This document shows positions 8,067 to 16,075 of a DNA stretch of 54,256 bases, in pieces (positions within the stretch are counted from its first letter, which is position 1; each line of letters starts with the position of its first letter). The DNA is from Candidatus Peregrinibacteria bacterium RIFOXYB2_FULL_33_20 (GTDB taxonomy: Bacteria > Patescibacteriota > Gracilibacteria > UBA1369 > GWF2-33-10). Under the pieces are notes generated by a model. It was not told where the DNA came from. It did no database searches and saw only the letters and a list, made by a program, of their open reading frames with translations. The stretch spans positions 1-54,256 of the forward strand of contig MFXK01000015.1 in the NCBI GenBank assembly GCA_001788835.1. The letters are read 5' to 3'. The position numbers and the translations under genes are program-made.

Positions 8067-8426
8067 TTAAATTAAGGCATCGACAATATGTTCAATTTCT
8101 AATTTGCCGTGATCATAATCAATGCCAACGACATCAATGCGGTAATTTTCTGGTTTTAATTGTTTTTGCGATAAATATTTTTCCGCGCTGTACATTAATT
8201 TTTTGATTTTATAAGGAGGGACACAATCACTGGCATAGCCAAAATTAGTGTTTAATCTGGTTTTTACCTCTACAAAAACTAATTCATTTTCATTTTGTGC
8301 TATTAAATCGATTTCCCCACCGCGCAGGCAAAAATGATTATCAATAATTTCGTAGCCTTTGGCTTTCAGGAAATGAGCCGCCAGATTTTCGCCATAATCG
8401 CCAAGATTTTTCTTTGATTTTCCCAT
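8067..8426 (-). CDS. yraN: YraN/UPF0102 family endonuclease-like protein
   Basis: 119 residues, standard length. The family core is intact: GENLAAHFLKAKGYEIIDNH, then GGEIDLIAQ and LVFVEVKTR. The last two form the GEIDLI...FVEVK catalytic-like signature of the PD-(D/E)xK nuclease (Holliday-junction-resolvase-like) fold. The biological role is unsettled. It is transcribed divergently from dnaB, with 50 bp between the two starts, so they share one small promoter region. Confidence 0.92.
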   Translation of the reverse strand: MGKSKKNLGDYGENLAAHFLKAKGYEIIDNHFCLRGGEIDLIAQNENELVFVEVKTRLNTNFGYASDCVPPYKIKKLMYSAEKYLSQKQLKPENYRIDVVGIDYDHGKLEIEHIVDALI

Positions 8427-8476
8427 AAGAAAACATTATCATACCACCCCTGCTAATGTAAATTTGCGTTTTAACT

Positions 8477-9850
8477 ATGAATACCAATCTTCCGCCTCAT
8501 AATGTTGACGCTGAACAAAATGTCCTAGGTTGTGTTCTGATTGATAAAGATGCCATTATCAAAATTGCTGATGTACTGGAAAACGTTGATTTTTACGAAC
8601 CGAAACACGCCTTGATTTATGAAGCGATTTTGGAGTTATTTCAAAAAAGACAGGCGATTGACTTGGTGACGGTAGCAAATTTACTTCAGGATAAGAAATT
8701 GACAGACCAGATTGGCGGGAACTTGTATTTAGCAGAATTGGCGGATAGCGTGGTAACTACGGAAAATATTTTCCCGTATGCTTTGATTATCAAGCAAAAA
8801 TCGACTTTACGCAAACTGATCAAAGCCGGCAATGCGATTATTTCTCTTGGCTATACTGAAGATCGTGATACTGAGGTGATTTTGGAAGATGCCGAAAAAG
8901 CCTTGTTTAATGTTTCACAGACTTTTTTGAAAGACAGATTTGTCCATATCAAAGAAATTTTGGCCACTACTTTTGAAAAAATTTCTGATTTGCATGATGA
9001 AGAAGGTGCCAAGAAATATTTGGGCATTCCGAGTGGATTTTCTGGTTTGGATCGAATTTTGTCCGGGTTTCAGGGGTCAGATTTGGTAATTATTGCGGCC
9101 AGGCCTTCCATGGGTAAGACTGCCTTATCTTTGAATGTAGCCCAGAATGCCGCTAAGCAACATAAATCTGTCGGTATTATGTCTTTGGAAATGTCCAAGG
9201 AACAATTAGTGGAAAGAATGTTTTGCAGTTTGCTGCAGGTAGATTCCTGGAAAATGAAAACCGGACAGCTTACGGAAGCTGATTTTGCCAGGATGGGAAC
9301 CATTATGGATGAGCTTAACAGTTATAAATTATTTATTGATGATGCCTTGACCGGTTCTATTCCAGAATTGCGGGCGAAAGCCAGAAGATTACAAATGGAG
9401 CATGGATTGGATATGCTGATTATTGATTATTTGCAATTAATGTCCAACATGAACAGCAGTTATGGGGGTAATCGCGTGCAGGAAATCTCCGAAATTTCCA
9501 GATCCTTGAAAGCCTTAGCCCGTGAACTTCATATCCCGATTATTGCCTTATCACAACTTTCTCGCGCCGTAGAAAACAGGCCTGACAAGCGGCCTCAGCT
9601 TAGCGATTTGAGAGAATCAGGTGCGATTGAACAGGATGCTGATGTGGTGCTGATGATGTATCGTGAGGATTATTATGAAGAAGATACCGAAAGAAAAGGC
9701 ATTACCGATATTTTTATTCGTAAGCACCGAAATGGTTCCACCGGTAGAGTGGAGTTAATGTTTAAGAAAGAACAGATGAGATTTTATGATATTGATTATA
9801 CTCATGAAGAAGAGCCAACCGCTAGTCAGTTGCGCCAGGCTTTTGTTTAA
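8477..9850 (+). CDS. dnaB: Replicative DNA helicase DnaB
   Basis: 457 residues, normal for the family. The N-terminal helical domain begins LPPHNVDAEQNVLGCVL. The RecA-like C-terminal domain carries Walker A ARPSMGKTA (about residues 208-216), Walker B LDMLIIDYLQLM, the sensor-like IIALSQLSRAVENRPDKRP, and the DNA-binding segment SDLRESGAIEQDADVV. It unwinds DNA at the fork as a hexamer and recruits primase. No intein is present. The ATG at 8477 follows AACT with no Shine-Dalgarno. Confidence 0.98.
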   Translation: MNTNLPPHNVDAEQNVLGCVLIDKDAIIKIADVLENVDFYEPKHALIYEAILELFQKRQAIDLVTVANLLQDKKLTDQIGGNLYLAELADSVVTTENIFPYALIIKQKSTLRKLIKAGNAIISLGYTEDRDTEVILEDAEKALFNVSQTFLKDRFVHIKEILATTFEKISDLHDEEGAKKYLGIPSGFSGLDRILSGFQGSDLVIIAARPSMGKTALSLNVAQNAAKQHKSVGIMSLEMSKEQLVERMFCSLLQVDSWKMKTGQLTEADFARMGTIMDELNSYKLFIDDALTGSIPELRAKARRLQMEHGLDMLIIDYLQLMSNMNSSYGGNRVQEISEISRSLKALARELHIPIIALSQLSRAVENRPDKRPQLSDLRESGAIEQDADVVLMMYREDYYEEDTERKGITDIFIRKHRNGSTGRVELMFKKEQMRFYDIDYTHEEEPTASQLRQAFV

Positions 9851-9969
9851 AATTTTATTATTGCAGTGTTATGAATAGGATTAATATAAGTAATTGTTTT
9901 TTCCCTTTTAGAATAATATTCACTTAAAAGTTTAACAGCAGCTTGTTCAACATCATGATCCGCACCATA
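9847..9969 (-). pseudogene. Possible C-terminal tail of a lost minus-strand gene
   Basis: On the minus strand, 40 codons (9850-9969) read as well-formed protein in the codon style of the neighbours: GADHDVEQAAVKLLSEYY then TITYINPIHNTAIIKF and TAA. The frame closes upstream with TAG at 9970-9972, right beside the heptamer array, so the 5' part is gone. I do not recognise the family. Its first codons overlap antisense to the other remnant (9946-9972), so at most one of the two readings is right there. Confidence 0.4.
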
Positions 9970-10160
9970 CTATCGCTCACAACCCACAACCCACAACCCA
10001 CAGCTCACAGCCCACAACTCACAGCCCACAGCCCACAGCTCATAGCTCACAGCTTTTCTTCCATTCCGGTGGTGGCATAACAATCGACAGCAATCCAGAA
10101 AAAGAATGGGAAGAAACACTGCACAAGGCAAAAGCCCTGATTGAAGCAATAAAAGTCTAA
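9946..10160 (+). pseudogene. Remnant of a chorismate-binding enzyme (PabB/TrpE-like), broken by a heptamer array
   Basis: Bases 10056-10157 encode FFHSGGGITIDSNPEKEWEE and on to ALIEAIKV, then TAA. This is the C-terminal signature (GGGIxxDSxPxxExxETxxKA) of anthranilate, aminodeoxychorismate and isochorismate synthases. Bases 9946-9972 read FNIMIRTIL, the family's IRT strand that should lie about 12 residues earlier. Between them sit 77 bp of seven-base repeats, which shift the frame. More than 400 residues of the N-terminus are missing. GC-richer codons than the neighbours suggest an acquired gene. Confidence 0.6.
9976..10052. repeat. Heptanucleotide tandem array, 11 copies
   Basis: Eleven contiguous 7-bp units of the form C(C/T)CACA(A/G), with one CTCATAG variant: five CTCACA-type and six CCCACA-type units in irregular order. 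Total 77 bp, not a multiple of three, so it shifts the frame of the chorismate-enzyme remnant it splits. The strand is purine-poor and could slip during replication. Confidence 0.9.
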
Positions 10161-10166
10161 AATGCT

Positions 10167-11273
10167 TCATTTATCTTCAACTGACTTATAAATACTACAA
10201 GCTCTAGCTAATAAAATTAAATTATCATTATTATATAAATTCAATTCTTTGATACCATAAACATCAGCTAAAGCTTGTAAAGCCTCCGCTTCTACTCGAC
10301 GTGCATTTAAAGCTTGTGAACTGACACCTGATAATGTTTCAAAATCATCTCCATGTATTTCATATTTGTTTCCATCAATCTTGATGGTAAACGTTAAATA
10401 ACTTTTCCCCCCATTCTTTAATTGATACTTACAAAAAAATATTCTTTTTTCATCTCCATTTTGTCTAGTCTTTTCGTCCCAAAATCTAAAAAGTTGATCT
10501 GTTACACTTGGAATTGTAGTTACAGGTAATGCTTGTAAACGCTTATGTGAATTTTCTTCTATCTTATAAACCTGAGCTAATTTCCTTAAAGCCTCCTCTC
10601 TTACTTGATTTGAATTTTTAGCTGTTGGGTTACTACCTGATAATGTTTCAAAACCATCTCCATATATCTCAAATTCTTTTCCGTCAATCTTAACAGTAAT
10701 TGTTAAAATACATTTTTTCCCACCCCTTTCAACTAACAATCGATAAGGACAATAAAATCTTCTTTCTTCATCTCCATTTCGTTCAGTTCCTTCATCCCAA
10801 TATCTAAAAAGTTGATCTCTTGCGCTTGGAATTGTAGTTACAGGGGATGCTTGTAAACGCTTATGTAAATTTTCTTTTATATTATAAACCTGAGCTAATT
10901 TTCTTAAAGCCTCCTCTCTTACTTGATTTGAATTTTTAGCTGTTGGGTTACTACCTGATAATGTTTCAAAACCATCTCCATACACTTCAAAATTTTTCCC
11001 ATCAATCATGATAGTAAGCTGTAAATAACATTTTTCTCCATCCCTTTCAACTAACAATCGATAAGGACAATAAAATCTTCTTTCTTCATCTCCATTTCGT
11101 TCAGTTCTTTCGTCCCAATATCTAAAAAGTTGATTTCTTACTACTTCTATCTGCTGATTTAAATATAAAATATCCGGTTTAGGCTCATTATCAAAATCAA
11201 AAAAATCAATTTTAGCCAATTGTCTTTCCATTAAAACTATCTGATCGGAGGTAATTTCGGCTGATTGTTCCAT
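10167..11273 (-). CDS. Unknown protein with three near-identical tandem modules
   Basis: 368 residues. After a 45-residue acidic lead come three copies of a module of about 105 residues (roughly 48-152, 153-257, 258-350). Each begins with (R/T)DQLFR(Y/F)WDE and passes through the basic strand-rich segment NGDE(E/K)R.F(Y/F)C.Y. A pair of strands around IDGK.(F/Y)E(V/I).GD.FETLSG follows, then a helix ending EAL..LA.VY.I. Modules one and two are almost identical, also as DNA (period about 315 bp), so the duplication is recent. The strand-strand-strand-helix order resembles a double-stranded RNA-binding domain, but only weakly. No membrane segment. Function unknown. Confidence 0.7.
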   Translation of the reverse strand: MEQSAEITSDQIVLMERQLAKIDFFDFDNEPKPDILYLNQQIEVVRNQLFRYWDERTERNGDEERRFYCPYRLLVERDGEKCYLQLTIMIDGKNFEVYGDGFETLSGSNPTAKNSNQVREEALRKLAQVYNIKENLHKRLQASPVTTIPSARDQLFRYWDEGTERNGDEERRFYCPYRLLVERGGKKCILTITVKIDGKEFEIYGDGFETLSGSNPTAKNSNQVREEALRKLAQVYKIEENSHKRLQALPVTTIPSVTDQLFRFWDEKTRQNGDEKRIFFCKYQLKNGGKSYLTFTIKIDGNKYEIHGDDFETLSGVSSQALNARRVEAEALQALADVYGIKELNLYNNDNLILLARACSIYKSVEDK

Positions 11274-11348
11274 AAAAATATTTTTACCAAATAAAGAGAA
11301 TCTATTACACTACTGCTTTCTTTTTTTGTCAAGATAATTTCAAGCATA

Positions 11349-11374
11349 TCATTCCAGTAAAAACCAGAATCTTA
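11349..11374. repeat. Dispersed palindrome, copy B
   Basis: ATCATTCCAGTAAAAACCAG followed by AATCTT. An imperfect copy of the ATTCC...GAATCT element, in the promoter-proximal gap between the triple-module gene and lysS. Confidence 0.5.
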
Positions 11375-11407
11375 TATAGTGAATATACTTTCTTTCATTT
11401 TCCCATT

Positions 11408-11435
11408 CTGCCATCTGCTAACTGCCAACTATTAA
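11408..11435. repeat. Heptanucleotide array, 4 units
   Basis: CTGCCAT, CTGCTAA, CTGCCAA, CTATTAA: four consecutive 7-bp units ending 19 bp before the lysS start codon. They differ in sequence from the other arrays but share the unit length. Confidence 0.6.
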
Positions 11436-11454
11436 CTTTTTTCCACCACTCCCA

Positions 11455-13365
11455 ATGTCTGACCTTCGTCAAATTCGTATTGAAAAACTTGAAAATTTAA
11501 AAAAATCAGGGATTCATCCATATCCAGAAAAATTTGAAAAAACTCATTTTTGTACTGAAGCTAAAATTTTAGAAAATGGAATAAAAAATGTGGCTTTAGC
11601 TGGAAGAGTAATGATGATTAGAGGTTTTGGTAAATTAATTTTCATTGTTTTAAAAGATGAAAGCGGACGAATTCAACTTGCTTTTAGTCAAAATGAAATA
11701 GGAGAAAAAGATTTCAAAACTATTCAGGATAATATTGATATGGGAGATTTCATTGGTACAAAAGGTGAAATGTTCACAACCAAACATGGAGAAAAAACAT
11801 TACTTGCAAAAGAATGGAAATTTCTTGGCAAAGCTCTACTCCCACTCCCAGAAAAATTTCATGGAATTTGTGATGAGGAAATTCTTTATAGACAAAGATA
11901 TTTGGATTTAGTTTGTAATGACGAAACTTTGGAAAGATTTAAACTTCGAAGTAATTTAATCAAAGCCATTAGGCAATTTTACTGGAAAGAAAATTTTTAT
12001 GAAGTGGAGACGCCAACTTTTTTACAAAATGCCACTGGAGCCGCGGCAACCCCATATAAAACCCACAATAACGCCTGGGATTTAGATTTAGTGTTACGCA
12101 TCTCTCACGAACTTCCTCTAAAAATGGCGATTGTTGGCGGTTTTGAAAAAATATTTGAACTTGGCAAAGCTTTTCGAAATGAAGGGATTGATCCATCTCA
12201 TTTGCCAGAACATACACATTTGGAGCATTATTGTGCTTACTGGAATTTTGAAGACAATATGATTTTTACGGAAAAAATGTTTGATTTTATTTTTGAAACT
12301 TTGAATTTAAATAAAAAAATTAAGGTAAAAAGTAAAGATGGCGACATAAAAGAAGTTGATTTCACAACTCCATGGCCTCGAGTCGATTTTGTTGAACTTC
12401 TGAAAAAAGAAAGTGGCATTGATATTATGAAATTTGACAGCGAAGAAACTTTGAAAAAAGAACTTAATGTTAAAGGCATTAAAATAGAAGCTGTTGATAA
12501 AATGTTATATCCAACAATTGTTGATCATCTGTACAAAAAAGTCTGCAGACCAAAAATTACCGGTCCAATTTTCCTATACAATTATCCAAAATCATTACAG
12601 CCACTTGCTCGAGTCAGTGACAAAAATCTTAATATGGTTGATCAATTTCAGCTAATTGTAAATGGTTGGGAAATAGTCAAAGCCTATTCAGAGCTTGTTG
12701 ATCCAATTGATCAGGCGGAAAGATTTAAAGAACAGAAAAAAGCAGAAGCTTTTGGCGACACGGAAGCCATGCAAGGTGACGACGAATATATCATTTCCAT
12801 GGAACACGGCATGCCACCAATATCTGGCTTTGGAATGGGAATTGATCGCCTTGTAACTTTGCTAACAGAACAGGAAAACTTGAGAGATGTGGTTTTGTTT
12901 CCAATGATGAGATCTTCTGATTATAAAGATTCACAAAAAGCTAAAGAAACAAAAATTGCTGTTGCCGTTATAAATAAAGGCTTGAACTTAGAAAGATGGC
13001 AGGAAATGAATACAATTGCTCATCTTAATGCGGCTTTTGGGGCAAGATGTGGGAAACAGCTTTTATTACAAGATTCAATTATTACAAAAGATAACGAACA
13101 TATTAAACTTAATATTCAGCATGCAATAATGATAAAAAATGCTGATTCAAATAAAGAAATATTAGATTTGATTAAAATTGCAAAAGATCAGGAACTTGAA
13201 ATTTCAGAGTTTATAAGGGAAATGATTGAAACTTCAGATGATAAGAAAATTATGAAAGAAATAGCTCAAAAAGATTTAAAAATTGTTGAACATCTAGGTG
13301 TTTTAATTTTTGGTAAGAAAAATATAGTAGAAAAATTAACTGAGAGATTTGAGTTATTTAAATAA
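11455..13365 (+). CDS. lysS: Lysyl-tRNA synthetase (class II) with a DUF2000-like C-terminal domain
   Basis: 636 residues, against about 500 for ordinary bacterial LysRS. Residues 1-130 form the OB-fold anticodon-binding domain. Residues 145-490 are the class II catalytic core, with motif 2 around GKAFRNEGIDPSHLPEHTHL (237-256) and motif 3 GMGIDRLVTLL (460-470) then LRDVVLFPMMR. Residues 495-636 are an extra domain: KIAVAVINKGL, then NTIAHLNAAFGA (519-530) and IVEHLGVLIFGKK. This fits the pattern of DUF2000, a family with a peptidyl-tRNA-hydrolase-II-like fold. LysRS charges tRNA-Lys in the cytoplasm. The fusion is the odd feature. Confidence 0.93.
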   Translation: MSDLRQIRIEKLENLKKSGIHPYPEKFEKTHFCTEAKILENGIKNVALAGRVMMIRGFGKLIFIVLKDESGRIQLAFSQNEIGEKDFKTIQDNIDMGDFIGTKGEMFTTKHGEKTLLAKEWKFLGKALLPLPEKFHGICDEEILYRQRYLDLVCNDETLERFKLRSNLIKAIRQFYWKENFYEVETPTFLQNATGAAATPYKTHNNAWDLDLVLRISHELPLKMAIVGGFEKIFELGKAFRNEGIDPSHLPEHTHLEHYCAYWNFEDNMIFTEKMFDFIFETLNLNKKIKVKSKDGDIKEVDFTTPWPRVDFVELLKKESGIDIMKFDSEETLKKELNVKGIKIEAVDKMLYPTIVDHLYKKVCRPKITGPIFLYNYPKSLQPLARVSDKNLNMVDQFQLIVNGWEIVKAYSELVDPIDQAERFKEQKKAEAFGDTEAMQGDDEYIISMEHGMPPISGFGMGIDRLVTLLTEQENLRDVVLFPMMRSSDYKDSQKAKETKIAVAVINKGLNLERWQEMNTIAHLNAAFGARCGKQLLLQDSIITKDNEHIKLNIQHAIMIKNADSNKEILDLIKIAKDQELEISEFIREMIETSDDKKIMKEIAQKDLKIVEHLGVLIFGKKNIVEKLTERFELFK

Positions 13366-13384
13366 CGATCAATCCTTATTAACT

Positions 13385-13454
13385 GTCATTTTGGTCCGTT
13401 TGCGGACCCAGAATCTTTCTACTTCTGTGTCATTCCTGTGAAAACAGGAATCTT
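13385..13454. repeat. Dispersed palindrome, copy C (double)
   Basis: Two related hairpins in tandem: GGTCCG-TTTG-CGGACC (13393-13408) followed by AGAATCT, and ATTCCTGT-GAAA-ACAGGAAT (13432-13451) followed by CTT. Each is preceded by GTCATT, so two elements of the same family lie head to tail, 19 bp after the lysS stop. They may help terminate or stabilise the lysS mRNA end. Confidence 0.6.
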
Positions 13455-13574
13455 AAAGATGCAACAACAAATAAACTCACATACTTGTTAATATTTTCAA
13501 AATAAGTGAAGTTAATAGCCCGATTTTAAGACAAGTAAGAGGATATTTAAGGCTTCATTTTAAATTTTAGATTT

Positions 13575-14471
13575 TTAATTTTTTCGTTCAGCAATATAAA
13601 TACCACTAAATATAAAAATAATTCCTAATATGTCAAAAAAATCAATTTTTTCATTCAAGAATAAAAATCCTATCAAAATAGCTATGGAAGGAGATAAATA
13701 TTGAAAAATACTGGCTCTCGAAACTTCGATATATTTGACTCCGTAATTCCAAAGAAAATATGCAGCAGCAGATCCAAATATTCCAAGGTACAAAATAATA
13801 ATCCATGAAGTAACACTATAAGTATAAAGTTCACTAATATCGCTACTCATGAGAGTGATTGGTACAAAAAATATTGTCCCTACCAAGTAAGAAACAAAAG
13901 TAATTGTTAGAGGTTGAAAATCATTTAAGAATTTTTTAGTAATAACTGAATATATAGCCCAAGATAATGCCACTCCAAGTAGCATCATATTTCCTAAAAA
14001 TGTATTTTGGACGCTAAAATTAGAAAAATTTTCCCCCATTAATGTCATAATTATTATTCCAGCAAATCCCAAAATTATTCCCAGAATTTTATTACGATTT
14101 GCAGATTCTTTTAAGAATGCAATAGATAAAAATAATATAAAAATCGGGCTTACATTTATTAAAATACCACCCATTATCGAAGAGGAATACTTGAGTCCAA
14201 AATTTTGAAAAGATTGTATTAGGAACATTCCAAGTAATCCTAGTAATAAAGTTACCCAAAAATGTATTTTAATAAAATTAAAAATTTCTTTTAATAATCC
14301 TTTAATAATACAAAAAATTAAGAGGATTATTGTCGCTAAAATCCCTCTAATTAACGCTAAGGTGAATGGAGCTATATTTTCTAATCCTATTTTAACGACA
14401 GAATATGTACTTGCCCAAATGAGTGTGGCTAAGATTAATGATATTATTGCTTTTTCCTTATTATTAAACAT
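13575..14471 (-). CDS. EamA/DMT-family drug/metabolite exporter
   Basis: 298 residues with ten predicted membrane helices in two five-helix halves, the EamA (DUF6) duplication. The first helix, IISLILATLIWASTYSVVKIG, and the start of the second half near LGVALSWAIYSVITKKFLND show the usual EamA pattern. The end, GIIFIFSGIYIAERKN, is typical. Family members export amino acids, nucleobases or other small metabolites; the substrate cannot be told. It stands alone on the minus strand, head to head with nusA about 310 bp away, and is AT-richer than nusA. Confidence 0.88.
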   Translation of the reverse strand: MFNNKEKAIISLILATLIWASTYSVVKIGLENIAPFTLALIRGILATIILLIFCIIKGLLKEIFNFIKIHFWVTLLLGLLGMFLIQSFQNFGLKYSSSIMGGILINVSPIFILFLSIAFLKESANRNKILGIILGFAGIIIMTLMGENFSNFSVQNTFLGNMMLLGVALSWAIYSVITKKFLNDFQPLTITFVSYLVGTIFFVPITLMSSDISELYTYSVTSWIIILYLGIFGSAAAYFLWNYGVKYIEVSRASIFQYLSPSIAILIGFLFLNEKIDFFDILGIIFIFSGIYIAERKN

Positions 14472-14660
14472 AAGTTGAGTAATGAAAAGTAAATTTATTC
14501 ATTTGTATTTAGCTCCATTTCTTATTTTTTTACAAATCAAAATTATTGGATTAGTTTTTATGGCTTCCTATACTTTCTACCCAAGTCAAAAATTATGGCA
14601 TTTTTTTAATAAAATTTAATCTAAATTTCAAATTCAGATTTTGCGTTAATTTTAAAAAAT

Positions 14661-14689
14661 TTGCAAAAAAATGGATTTTGGAGTAAATT
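14661..14689 (+). promoter_or_regulatory. Probable nusA promoter
   Basis: TTGCAA (14661-14666), 17-bp spacer, TAAATT (14684-14689). Four of six bases match consensus in each box at ideal spacing. A start near 14696 would place the hairpin at 14714 in the first 20 to 50 bases of the transcript. Confidence 0.5.
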
Positions 14690-14713
14690 TTAATTGTTAA
14701 TTTAACGATAAAC

Positions 14714-14746
14714 AAAAAGATAGGATCAAAAATCCTGTCTTTTTTC
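14714..14746 (+). terminator. Terminator-like hairpin in the nusA leader (possible attenuator)
   Basis: AAAAAGATAGGAT (14714-14726), loop of five, ATCCTGTCTTTTT (14732-14744): 13 pairs with one G-U, followed by more T's. It lies downstream of the putative promoter and 38 bp before the nusA start codon. It can therefore act as an intrinsic terminator inside the leader. Confidence 0.6.
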
Positions 14747-14784
14747 ACAATATTAGTCATTTTTAATACTTTTTTCTTAAATTT

Positions 14785-16020
14785 ATGCAATCACAATTTA
14801 TCGCTGCCATCAATCAAATTTCTGCTGAAAAAAATATTCCAAGAGATATTGTTATGGAAGCAGTGAAATCCGCTTTTCGCACCGCTTACCGTAAAGAATA
14901 CGGCAATAAAAACCAAAATATTGATGTGGAATTATCTGAAAATGCCGAAAATGCCACAGTTTATCTTTTGAAAACCGTGGCGAAGGAGGTAGTTGATCCA
15001 GATTTGGAGATTGATTTAAAAGAAGCTAAAAAATATAATAAAAAGGCCAAAGTAGAGGATGTAATCAAAATCGATGTCACTCCGGCAGTTGGATATGGAC
15101 GTATTGCTGCTCAAGCCGCTAAGCAGGTTATTATGCAGAGATTGCAGGAAGCAGAACGAGACCTCGTTTTCAAAAAATTTAAAGATCGAGAGAATGAATT
15201 ATTGACAGCATTAGTGCATCGTGTGGAAAGAGATAATGTTTATATCAATCTTGAAAATATTACAATTCCTTTAGGCGCTGATCAGAAAATTCCTAATGAG
15301 CATTTGAATCCCGGGCAGAGAATCAAGTTATATTTGGAAAAAGTGATCAAAACCTCCAAAGGTCCGCAACTTTTGATTTCTCGTACTCATCCGGAATTGA
15401 TTCGCAAATTAATGGAGAATGAAATCCCGGAAATTCAAGATGGCATAGTGGAAATTAAAGCGATTGCCAGAGAAGCAGGTGTGAGATGCAAAGTTGCAGT
15501 CTATTCCAAAGATCCTAAAATTGATCCGGTTGGCTCCAGTGTTGGTCAGAAAGGTGTCAGAATTCAAGCGGTTACTAATGAAATTGGCGATGAAAGAATT
15601 GATATTATTCCATGGAGCGAAGATCAGGCTAAATTTCTTGAATCCGCCTTAGCTCCGGCTACCGTTGGTAAAATTGTGATTGATTCTAAGACCGCCCGAG
15701 CCAGTGTTTATGTTCACGAAGATCAAAGAGCTTTGGCGATTGGTAGAAATGGACAAAATGTTCGTTTAGCCTCCAAATTAACCAAGCTAGAGGTGGATAT
15801 TAAGAATATTGAAGAAAATCCAGCTGTAGCTGATAAGATTGAGATTAAAGATATTTCGGAATTAACTGAGCTTGATCCTGCTATTATTGAAAAATTAAAA
15901 ATTGCCAATTTAACTCAAGTTGAGCAGGTGAAAGGCTTAAGTTCTGAAGATCTAGTGGATATTGGTTTAAACAAAGAAGAGGCTAAAATTGTAATAGATA
16001 CTATGAAGAAAGTGAAATAA
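14785..16020 (+). CDS. nusA: Transcription termination/antitermination factor NusA
   Basis: 411 residues. The N-terminal RNA-polymerase-binding domain (about 1-128) includes AFRTAYRKEYG and the segment VGYGRIAAQAAKQVIMQRL. An S1 domain follows (about 130-200), then KH1 and KH2 (about 205-345) with DPVGSSVGQKGVRIQAV and AIGRNGQNVRLASKLT, the GxxG loops. A short acidic C-terminal helix-hairpin segment (about 355-411) ends in KKVK. NusA binds polymerase and nascent RNA and stimulates pausing and hairpin termination. The ATG has no Shine-Dalgarno. No rimP or infB is adjacent here, unlike the usual nusA operon. Confidence 0.97.
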   Translation: MQSQFIAAINQISAEKNIPRDIVMEAVKSAFRTAYRKEYGNKNQNIDVELSENAENATVYLLKTVAKEVVDPDLEIDLKEAKKYNKKAKVEDVIKIDVTPAVGYGRIAAQAAKQVIMQRLQEAERDLVFKKFKDRENELLTALVHRVERDNVYINLENITIPLGADQKIPNEHLNPGQRIKLYLEKVIKTSKGPQLLISRTHPELIRKLMENEIPEIQDGIVEIKAIAREAGVRCKVAVYSKDPKIDPVGSSVGQKGVRIQAVTNEIGDERIDIIPWSEDQAKFLESALAPATVGKIVIDSKTARASVYVHEDQRALAIGRNGQNVRLASKLTKLEVDIKNIEENPAVADKIEIKDISELTELDPAIIEKLKIANLTQVEQVKGLSSEDLVDIGLNKEEAKIVIDTMKKVK

Positions 16021-16044
16021 GATCTAGATATTAGCTTGGTCTTT

Positions 16045-16053
16045 TGTTATAAT
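16045..16053 (+). promoter_or_regulatory. Extended -10 promoter before the GspE/PilB gene
   Basis: TGT-TATAAT: a perfect -10 box with the TGn extension and no good -35. Transcription would start near 16060, leaving a leader of about 16 bases with no Shine-Dalgarno before ATG 16076. Confidence 0.5.
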
Positions 16054-16075
16054 ATAAAGATTTCTAGCTTTATTT

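Larger units (their letters stand above)
14472..14784. other. Intergenic region between EamA exporter and nusA
   Basis: No gene. The right half carries a promoter (14661-14689) and a terminator-like hairpin (14714-14746) ahead of nusA. The left half is plain AT-rich DNA that presumably holds the exporter promoter on the minus strand. Confidence 0.5.

Noticed and set aside
9976-10052. CRISPR array
   Set aside because: The repeats are contiguous 7-bp units with no spacers, and no cas gene is present.
9970-10170. Minus-strand open frame across the heptamer array
   Set aside because: It is the translation of the CCCACAR repeat (Trp/Cys/Leu-rich) and antisense to the chorismate-enzyme remnant.
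14593-14790. 65-codon minus-strand frame upstream of nusA
   Set aside because: AT-rich, Lys/Phe-heavy, antisense to the nusA leader hairpin and promoter; no sign of coding.
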